IMG/VR virus record: IMGVR_UViG_3300009551_000007
Span: 1-64,000 of that record
DNA: 64,000 bases
Origin: a virus
Strand: one strand, 5' to 3'
How positions within the stretch are numbered: position 1 is the first letter of the stretch; each line of letters opens with the position of its first letter. Below the pieces are notes generated by a model that saw only the letters and a program-made list of their open reading frames with translations, had not been told where the DNA came from and did not search any database. This document shows positions 50,805 through 56,816 of the stretch, piece by piece. The position numbers were made by a program, and so were the translations under genes.

Positions 50805-52132
50805 TCGGTACAAGCCAACCGCCAGTCGTCGGCCATTATGGTCGTGGCGACCTCTAAGGCATGATCCATGCTCTCCCGCCCGTCAATACCGGCGGAGTCC
50901 TTGGCTTTAGACCTCTTATATGCCTTGAACGCACTGAACGTTGGAGATGCTACGTTACGCAGGAACGGCTCGCTTATGTCGCCCAGGTTTAGTGAACGGT
51001 CGGAATCCCCACCGTCGTAGAAGTCAACTATCGTCCGTAGTTGATCCTCGAACACCTCTACATTCTTGATGAGTGGCACAGTCTTGGAGATCATACAGCC
51101 TGGGGCATCAGTGTGGAGAGAATACCCGTCAGCGAAATTTTTGGCATTGAGCCATTCCTCCGGCTTCCAGTTCCAGTCGTAGACGTGGAGGTTGTTGGTG
51201 AAGTGGTGGTACTTACCAACTTCGGCACCTAGTCTCGCGGCCATGTACTCCTGGAGGAAGGTAAAGTGACAATAGTTGGCTCCTAGTAGTCCCCAGATCA
51301 GATCGTTGCTGCGGTTAGTCACCGTCATGTCGAGATAGGTCTTAGTCCCCCGTACCGGCATCGCCATGTGATGCTCAGCCTCTCTATTGATATACTCCTC
51401 TTGGCGGATGCTAAACATCACCGACAGGTTGCAGCATGTATCGCGAGACCCTTTGTCTTTATGTGTACCGTCACATTCAGGACAGTGACCACTTTGGTTA
51501 GGGTCTCCGTTAAATTTATCACCGGCTCCGTTACAGTACCTACAAACCCCTCCCCCAATCTTCAACAGGTCGTCCTCCACATTCCACATCTGGAGCACGG
51601 CCCGGCGGGAATTGGGGTCTGCCTTGAGATGGTTGACAAGAATGTCCAGTTGATCAATCCCTCCATGTTGTTTGTGCCAAGCTAATTTCACGCTCGGACA
51701 TTCTTCAAATCCCTTAATACTGGTCATAGCAGTCCGCCACCGATACCCGTAAGCCCCATTAGTGGTCACCCCGTCGTCGCTGAATTCCTTCATCTTCTTC
51801 GCGTAGTACGCGAGCGGGGTTACGTCGTTCCGACCCGCGAGCATCCATAAGGCTTCGTAGAGGTGGAAGAATGGGTTAGCGTCGCGTGCGGCGTTGAATA
51901 GTACCCGTTCCCGTGGGTGCGAGTAGGTGAGCGTGACCGGTTCGTCGATCATCATCACGTTGCCGTTGCGGGACGGTTTCTTGACGACCAGTTCTCTCTC
52001 TACGTAGTCAGTGTGTAGTGGGTTCCCATCGTCGTCGTAGCTGGTCCTGGCCTCGCGGACCTTGCCGCCGTTCTTAAATAGTTTCACCAAGTCGCGGAAG
52101 GCGGTGTTTACGTTTCGAGTGCGTAGGTGCAT
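50780..52132 (-). CDS. ThyA-family pyrimidine methylase/hydroxymethylase with inserted zinc ribbon
   Basis: 450 aa. Core motifs: TNGAYGYRWR (near 124), SRRAVLQMWN, the catalytic Cys234 in TCCNLSVMFSIR, and TVTNRSNDLIWGLLGANYCHF with the substrate Asn286. The family makes dTMP or, in phages with modified bases, 5-hydroxymethyl-dUMP. Given the hydroxymethyl-dU DNA kinase downstream, hydroxymethylation is the better guess. An unusual insertion at 196-222 (CRYC...CPEC) forms a DnaJ-like zinc ribbon just before the catalytic loop. AAGGAG precedes ATG 52132. Confidence 0.8.
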   Translation of the reverse strand: MHLRTRNVNTAFRDLVKLFKNGGKVREARTSYDDDGNPLHTDYVERELVVKKPSRNGNVMMIDEPVTLTYSHPRERVLFNAARDANPFFHLYEALWMLAGRNDVTPLAYYAKKMKEFSDDGVTTNGAYGYRWRTAMTSIKGFEECPSVKLAWHKQHGGIDQLDILVNHLKADPNSRRAVLQMWNVEDDLLKIGGGVCRYCNGAGDKFNGDPNQSGHCPECDGTHKDKGSRDTCCNLSVMFSIRQEEYINREAEHHMAMPVRGTKTYLDMTVTNRSNDLIWGLLGANYCHFTFLQEYMAARLGAEVGKYHHFTNNLHVYDWNWKPEEWLNAKNFADGYSLHTDAPGCMISKTVPLIKNVEVFEDQLRTIVDFYDGGDSDRSLNLGDISEPFLRNVASPTFSAFKAYKRSKAKDSAGIDGRESMDHALEVATTIMADDWRLACTEWLKRRAK

Positions 52133-52168
52133 GATCAGCTCCTTGAAAGACGGGCGACTAGGGGTAGG

Positions 52169-52783
52169 TTACGCGATACCGGCTTCACGGTTCGCTTGGT
52201 TGAAAAGTTCGGTCGCGTAACTCATGAATTCGAGCACGAGGCGCGACTCGATGCCCAGCTGCATCATAGGCGGGAAGTCCACGTTCACTTCGCGGACGAT
52301 CTCCATTGCTTTGTTGATTATGGACTGGGAACCGCCGATAATGTTCTCGACGGTCCGGGCGTGGACGGTTTCCTTTAACCCGTAGAACTGGGCTGCAGCG
52401 TACTGCTCGATTTTGTCGAACAATTCGACCCGTTCCCAGTCCTCCACCGACGGAACCCGTCCGGCTAACTGAAGCCAGAACCGCTCGCGGACCGGCTTCT
52501 CAGCCGCACGCTGGCCGACACATTTTACTGGGCCGGGCACGTCGCCGAACACTGTTACTTCCACCTCATGTAGGAGTGTAAATAACGCCACTTCGGCTCG
52601 TGCGTCGAAGTACCGGGCGAGCCGAGCGGCCCCGACACAGTGATGTGCGACCGATTGGAACAGTCGGGTATGGCCGGCATACATTGGCGTCCGACAGTGG
52701 TTGAGTGCTATGTCGTGCATTGTAGCTACGCCGTCGTCGGGTTCGATGCGGGCACCAGAGAAGAGGACGATGTAGGGTTTCAT
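52169..52783 (-). CDS. HD-domain nucleotide phosphohydrolase
   Basis: 204 aa. Pattern of YfbR-like HD hydrolases: FQSVAHHCVGAARLARYF (first His), ALFTLLHEVEVTVFGDVPGPVK where the usual His-Asp is His-Glu, followed by the Gly-Asp-Val-Pro motif, and a late Asp-Lys helix. Such enzymes dephosphorylate deoxynucleotides. In a thymine-replacing phage they would remove dTTP or its precursors. GGAGCTAAA before ATG 52783. Neighbours are the ThyA-family and deoxyribonucleotidase genes. Confidence 0.75.
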   Translation of the reverse strand: MKPYIVLFSGARIEPDDGVATMHDIALNHCRTPMYAGHTRLFQSVAHHCVGAARLARYFDARAEVALFTLLHEVEVTVFGDVPGPVKCVGQRAAEKPVRERFWLQLAGRVPSVEDWERVELFDKIEQYAAAQFYGLKETVHARTVENIIGGSQSIINKAMEIVREVNVDFPPMMQLGIESRLVLEFMSYATELFNQANREAGIA

Positions 52784-52811
52784 TTTAGCTCCTTGAGGCG
52801 GGCGAACGTGG

Positions 52812-53378
52812 TTAGGCGGGCGAAGACGTTAGTGATCTGAGACTCTCCCGCACGTATGCGACAGGGTCGGTCATGGCGTGCCGGTTATCGTTGCGACGAT
52901 GAGGGAATAGTACTGCCTTTCCCCCGGTCGCGCGGCCCTTCTCGTCGGCGACGAACCGGTTACAGTTAGGCGGGCTGTCGTCGATCAAGACGGCACCGGG
53001 CTTCGCGACCTTGTACTTGTGCGGGGTAATGAGGAACCGGTCGAACCGCGGGCCGAAGAACTGTTTCATCCACCGGACCTTGCCAGTATAGGACGCCTGA
53101 CAGTGGCCCGCGTCCGTCAGAGTTTCGAGGGGGCAAGTAACGATGTGGAACGCCGAATCGTACCGCTGGACGAGGGCGATCAGTTCATCGGCCCACTCGA
53201 AGGGCTTGAGGCCCGTCCAGAAGTCGGCGTCTCCCACGATTGGCCGAATGAACTTCTCACCGGTCCACACCGAGTCGCCGTAGACGCGGATCATTTCCAG
53301 GTGAGTGAGGCCGTGTGCCCGACACGCGCCGCCGAGAAAATCGACCAGCACCTCGTCGAGGTCGAGAAAAATTTCCAC
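52812..53378 (-). CDS. 5'(3')-deoxyribonucleotidase, HAD superfamily
   Basis: 188 aa. Start EIFLDLDEVLVDF gives the HAD motif I (DxDxV), followed by a helical cap, FHIVTCPLETLTDAGHC as motif II region, and VLIDDSPPNCNRFV as motif IV. It removes phosphate from deoxynucleoside monophosphates and so can tune the dTMP or hydroxymethyl-dUMP pool. Start is GTG 53378 with GGAGG 9 bases upstream; longer reading lacks support. Confidence 0.8.
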   Translation of the reverse strand: MEIFLDLDEVLVDFLGGACRAHGLTHLEMIRVYGDSVWTGEKFIRPIVGDADFWTGLKPFEWADELIALVQRYDSAFHIVTCPLETLTDAGHCQASYTGKVRWMKQFFGPRFDRFLITPHKYKVAKPGAVLIDDSPPNCNRFVADEKGRATGGKAVLFPHRRNDNRHAMTDPVAYVRESLRSLTSSPA

Positions 53379-53440
53379 ACTAAGTCCTCCATAAAATCCA
53401 AGGGTCGGAAACAATTTGAGAGAAAACAGCCGGTACGCTA

Positions 53441-53468
53441 TTGACGTTGCGGGCCGACCGGCTATTAT
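53441..53468 (+). promoter_or_regulatory. sigma70-like promoter for the winged-helix gene
   Basis: TTGACG at 53441-53446 (5 of 6) and TATTAT at 53463-53468, spacer 16, in a 167-base divergent gap. The box TATTATAA is nearly symmetrical, so a minus-strand -10 overlaps it. Confidence 0.6.
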
Positions 53469-53545
53469 AACGGTGTAGGGCGAAGTGGGGGTTCAGCCGA
53501 AGACTGTCTGACGCGACCCTCGCTGACCTATAAAGGAGCTTTAAG

Positions 53546-54010
53546 ATGACCATTGCTAACACCACGACCACGACCACCCCGAAGACCGCCGGTAAGTCGA
53601 AGACCGCGAACCCGAAGCCGGCGAAGGGCGCGAAGCCGGTAGCCGCGAAGAAGGCCGACCCGAAGCCGAAAGCGCCGGCACTCAAGGAACTCAATAGTGG
53701 CCTCCGGACGCCGCAAGTGCGAGTGCTCCAAGCCCTCTCGAAGGGCAACGTAATGAGCCGGTCGCAAATCAGCGAAGCCGGTAAGGTGGACCAGGCGGCT
53801 CTCGTCGAGTACATCGGTAGCTCCGACGACAACGTGCGAAAGGTCAACGACGAAAAGCACTTCAAGAGCCTGGTGACCCTCAAGTACGTGAAGTTCGCCA
53901 AGCCGCCGGAAGCAGACGCCGTCGGAGCGTACTACGAAATCACAGCCGCAGGTCGACAGATCGTCACCAAGATTCTCGCCGCCTACAAAGCCGCCGGTAA
54001 GACGGTCTGA
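53546..54010 (+). CDS. basic-tailed winged-helix DNA-binding protein
   Basis: 154 aa, the only + strand gene in the right half. The first 45 residues are Lys/Pro/Ala-rich, histone-H1 like. The rest is a winged helix: TPQVRVLQALSKGNVMSRSQISEAGK, then VDQAALVEYIGSS, KSLVTLKYVKF and YYEITAAGRQIVTKIL. A nucleoid-binding or regulatory protein, perhaps shaping phage DNA or controlling the divergent operon. It has its own promoter and a strong terminator, so it is transcribed alone, and AAGGAGCTTTAAG precedes ATG 53546. Confidence 0.75.
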   Translation: MTIANTTTTTTPKTAGKSKTANPKPAKGAKPVAAKKADPKPKAPALKELNSGLRTPQVRVLQALSKGNVMSRSQISEAGKVDQAALVEYIGSSDDNVRKVNDEKHFKSLVTLKYVKFAKPPEADAVGAYYEITAAGRQIVTKILAAYKAAGKTV

Positions 54011-54036
54011 CCCGCTACCCGATTCGCCCAATCTTC

Positions 54037-54064
54037 AAACACCCCAGCATTAGCCGGGGTGTTT
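54037..54064. terminator. bidirectional Rho-independent terminator
   Basis: AAACACCCC (54037-54045) pairs with GGGGTGTTT (54056-54064), 9 bp, with a T-rich run after it on the + strand and A-rich flank before it. It separates the winged-helix gene from the convergent PLP enzyme gene. Confidence 0.85.
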
Positions 54065-54069
54065 CGCTT

Positions 54070-54900
54070 TTACCCCACATTCCACATTAGCATTTCGCCG
54101 GCGTACTCGCTACGGTGATTTATCAACCAGCGGAACGCCTTCAGGTCGTAATACTTGTTCGACGGCCACGCCGGGTCTCGCCCCGGCCTCGACTCGTCGC
54201 CGTAAGAGTACCCTTCGTCAATAATCGTCAAGTCGTCGTCCATTGAGTACCCGGACGAATCCGCCAGGTACTGGAGCAGTTCCTCGTGACTCCGCGAATA
54301 GCCCAAGTGGATAATGAACTTGGGTGGTGACCGTCCGATATCGTTGGCACGGTCGACGAACCCGCGAATCACCCCGGCGGCGATTGTACCCGACGACGCC
54401 GGCACTATCACGTAATCGGCGTAGGGGCAGCCGGTCACTTCCTTCGCGGTCTCGTCGACCGATTCGCTCAGCTTTAGGGCGTTGGGGATCATTACGCCGC
54501 CGCGCCCCAGCACGTCCTTCTTCGCCTGATGATAGAGCACGGCACTCATGCCGGCTTTTAGTGCGACGATTTCCGCGCCCAGTTCCGCCGATTTGAGCTG
54601 TGCCGGAAACGGTCCCTTCTCCTTCACGCGACTCGGATAGTAGTTCACGCATTTCTTACCGAGGAGCGAACAAGCGCGTGCGACCGCGTGGCCAGCTTGA
54701 GAGTGGTACGTGTCGAGGACGCCGATCACTTCCGCCTCCTGTTTCGCTACCCAAGCGTAGACGCCGCGCGCCTTGGAGAACGGTGGGCCTGGTGGGGGAC
54801 ACGCTAAGTCTTCGCGCTTCACCCAAAGCCCGAACGCCTCTCGGTGGTCCTCCACGGGCGTGTTACGATTGAGCATTCCGCGAGCCGTCCGAACCATCAT
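54070..54900 (-). CDS. fold-type II PLP-dependent enzyme, probable base hypermodification enzyme
   Basis: 276 aa. WVKREDLACPPPGPPFSKARGV contains the PLP lysine (FSK), TYHSQAGHAVARACSLLGKK the cofactor loop, and VIVPASSGTIAAGVIRG the phosphate-binding SSGT turn. The family resembles ACC deaminase and threonine dehydratase, with elimination or deamination chemistry. In phages with hypermodified thymidine a PLP enzyme of this kind processes an amino-acid adduct already attached to DNA. The last gene of the modification cluster, its ATG overlapped by the zinc-ribbon gene stop (TAATG). Confidence 0.75.
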   Translation of the reverse strand: MMVRTARGMLNRNTPVEDHREAFGLWVKREDLACPPPGPPFSKARGVYAWVAKQEAEVIGVLDTYHSQAGHAVARACSLLGKKCVNYYPSRVKEKGPFPAQLKSAELGAEIVALKAGMSAVLYHQAKKDVLGRGGVMIPNALKLSESVDETAKEVTGCPYADYVIVPASSGTIAAGVIRGFVDRANDIGRSPPKFIIHLGYSRSHEELLQYLADSSGYSMDDDLTIIDEGYSYGDESRPGRDPAWPSNKYYDLKAFRWLINHRSEYAGEMLMWNVG

Positions 54901-55103
54901 TAGATTTCCTCCGTCGATGCCGGGTAGAAACTATCGCCCTTGTCGTCGAGGACGCTGACGCCGACGACGGCATCGCATTCACATATGTAAAGCGTCATCT
55001 GTCGTCCGTTCGCGGAACACGACTCTTCCTTTGGCGTGTTCAACGAATCGTGGACGTTACTGTAACGGTATGTCTTACCGCAGTAAGGGCATTTCACTTC
55101 CAT
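54900..55103 (-). CDS. small zinc-ribbon protein, 67 aa
   Basis: CPYCGKTYRY and ICECDAVVGV give a two-knuckle zinc site. ATG 55103 is set by position, with AAGCGAGGCGGGTT upstream; the longer frame is an out-of-frame reading of the transferase gene. It overlaps both neighbours. A partner of the DNA modification enzymes is possible but unsupported beyond gene order. Confidence 0.6.
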   Translation of the reverse strand: MEVKCPYCGKTYRYSNVHDSLNTPKEESCSANGRQMTLYICECDAVVGVSVLDDKGDSFYPASTEEI

Positions 55104-56083
55104 AACCCGCCTCGCTTTCCCGCTTTGATTAGTTCTTGTGACAGTGGGCACTTCGCGAACCGTAGGAGGGCGTTCCGCGCCGCTCTCACGTCCTCGCCGA
55201 TTTCGTAATGGCCCTTCGTGTATGAGTGCCATTTACATAATATCGTCTCCACTTCCTGCCCGTTGAGAGGCCTATCGTACCGAGGCGGCGCGAAGCCCGC
55301 TAACCGGCCGCGGAACTCGTCCACCTCTCGGTTGTCGACCTCCACTCTCGACATCTTAGGAATCACGTTTAGCGGTCGCTGGCTATAGACCTTAGTTCGC
55401 GGGCGTTCGTTGCTAGGCGGTGATGCTAAGTGTGTAAGAATGTCGTTAATCGCCCACTCGCCTACCGCGTCGCCGAACCCGTTCGACGGTTCACCGCACA
55501 CACTCCAGTGTAGCCGCGCCCCCTCCTGGGGAGAATCGTACATGACCGTGTGGGTGTCGAACGCGACCCGGCATAAGTCGAGGCGTTCGAGCATGTCCGC
55601 GACCTTGAAGGCGATCCACGGGCCGAACCCCACCCACGTTCTCACGTACCGGATAATGTCTTCGGCGCGGAGGATGCCGAGCGTGCTTTTCGCCGGCCCG
55701 CTATCGAAGTAGGAGAACAGGTTATCGACGCCTTGCGACCGGAGCCATTTCACCGACGCCTCCGCGTTCCGGCCGCGGAAGTGACGGCGTTCGGCGGAAC
55801 GGGGGAAGTCGGCATTGCCCTTCGATAGAGCCGCCGTCATCATCCGGTCGAAGAACGCCGATTCGACGTCATGAGGGTACGCCAGCGCCGACGCCGTACC
55901 CACGTGGTAAAAGCACCAGTAGGCGAGGAGCCACCGCTTGAGCTTGAACCTGTGATGACTGTCGCGTAAGGCGTCGGCTTTGATTGCCTCCCACGCCAAC
56001 ACGTAGATCGGGTCCAGGTCGTTCAGTCGGAGCAGTTCGCGGCCGAAGGCGTAGACCGTCATGCCGCCGGTCTCGGTACTCAC
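55094..56083 (-). CDS. amino-acid:DNA transferase-like (alpha-glutamyl/putrescinyl thymine pyrophosphorylase group)
   Basis: 329 aa. It matches the phage family built on a DNA-glycosylase-like helical core: HRFKLKRWLLAYWCFYHVGTASALAY, DFPRSAERRHFRGRNAEASVKWL, then YVRTWVGFGPWIAFKVADMLERL as the helix-hairpin-helix that contacts DNA, and VAFDTHTVMYDSPQEGA. In related phages these enzymes displace pyrophosphate from activated 5-hydroxymethyl-dU in DNA by an amino acid or amine. GTG 56083 follows GGAGGACGGCAA and overlaps the previous stop (GTGA), deciding the start. Confidence 0.75.
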   Translation of the reverse strand: MSTETGGMTVYAFGRELLRLNDLDPIYVLAWEAIKADALRDSHHRFKLKRWLLAYWCFYHVGTASALAYPHDVESAFFDRMMTAALSKGNADFPRSAERRHFRGRNAEASVKWLRSQGVDNLFSYFDSGPAKSTLGILRAEDIIRYVRTWVGFGPWIAFKVADMLERLDLCRVAFDTHTVMYDSPQEGARLHWSVCGEPSNGFGDAVGEWAINDILTHLASPPSNERPRTKVYSQRPLNVIPKMSRVEVDNREVDEFRGRLAGFAPPRYDRPLNGQEVETILCKWHSYTKGHYEIGEDVRAARNALLRFAKCPLSQELIKAGKRGGLWK

Positions 56084-56313
56084 TTGCCGTCCTCCGCGAC
56101 CTTGATCTGGATAGGCCCAGGTGGCAGATCGGTGGTGCCGCCCGGCTTCAGTCCGACGAGTATGGCACGGTCGGCGGACCAGGCCAAGTACACGTGGCAT
56201 ATCGGGCACCGTCCGCCGACGGGTACGGACTTCACGAACCGGTCCGGTTCCATCTCGACGCGCTGCTTGCACACCGGACAGAATATGTTGACCTTGAATA
56301 GGGGCTGACTCAT
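56080..56313 (-). CDS. zinc-ribbon protein, 77 aa
   Basis: CPVCKQRV and CPICHVYL form a four-cysteine zinc site, followed by Pro/Gly-rich tail. It is coupled to the gene ahead (ATGA) and the one after (GTGA). Two such ribbons flank the transferase gene; small DNA or protein adaptors are likely, function unknown. Confidence 0.65.
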   Translation of the reverse strand: MSQPLFKVNIFCPVCKQRVEMEPDRFVKSVPVGGRCPICHVYLAWSADRAILVGLKPGGTTDLPPGPIQIKVAEDGK

Positions 56314-56807
56314 TTCTTCACTCCGAGTTGAATGAGTTGGGTGGCGCGGCCCTTGCCTTCGCCGATGGGGATTTTCAGATCACGCATTTCGACCGCGTTC
56401 GCTTCGCCGGCCAGTTCGTCACCGCAGCGTGGCTTCCCGGCGTTGTCCTCGGAACAATGTAGACAGCCCGACGGCGGACACTCCTCGACCGGGCGGAACT
56501 GCTCGGCGTCGGAGGCACGCGTGAAGACCGGGACGGCGTGCCCGTGGCACTGGTCCGAGGTCGTGAAGTCGCGGGCGATACTGACGCCGGTCTTCGATAA
56601 CACCTTCCCGTCGGCGTCGCGGGCGTACTTGTACTCGTAGCATACCGAGTACGTGAGACCGTACTTGCGGGCGTAAGAGGAGTACATGCGGTGCGCCTTG
56701 AGGCGGTACTCCTCTTCCACCGTCCGCTGCGAACCGATGTTTTGCGTGAACAGTTTCTCGAACGCCGCGCCGCGTTCGCCGAACGTCTGTTTCATCCGCT
56801 CGACCAT
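56310..56807 (-). CDS. C-terminal part of the radical SAM enzyme, separated by an in-frame UGA
   Basis: 165 aa in the same frame as the radical SAM gene. Only TGA (56817-56819) and three codons lie between them, and no strong ribosome binding site precedes ATG 56807. Content looks like an integral part of the enzyme: EEYRLKAHRMYSSYARKYGLTYSVCYEYKY, QCHGHAVPVF, then ECPPSGCLHCSEDNAGKPRCGDELAG, a Cys-rich segment that may bind zinc or a second cluster. Either the two are made as separate chains, or the UGA is read through, or it is a TGG-to-TGA change or error. Confidence 0.7.
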   Translation of the reverse strand: MVERMKQTFGERGAAFEKLFTQNIGSQRTVEEEYRLKAHRMYSSYARKYGLTYSVCYEYKYARDADGKVLSKTGVSIARDFTTSDQCHGHAVPVFTRASDAEQFRPVEECPPSGCLHCSEDNAGKPRCGDELAGEANAVEMRDLKIPIGEGKGRATQLIQLGVKK

Positions 56808-56816
56808 GGCCGGTGC

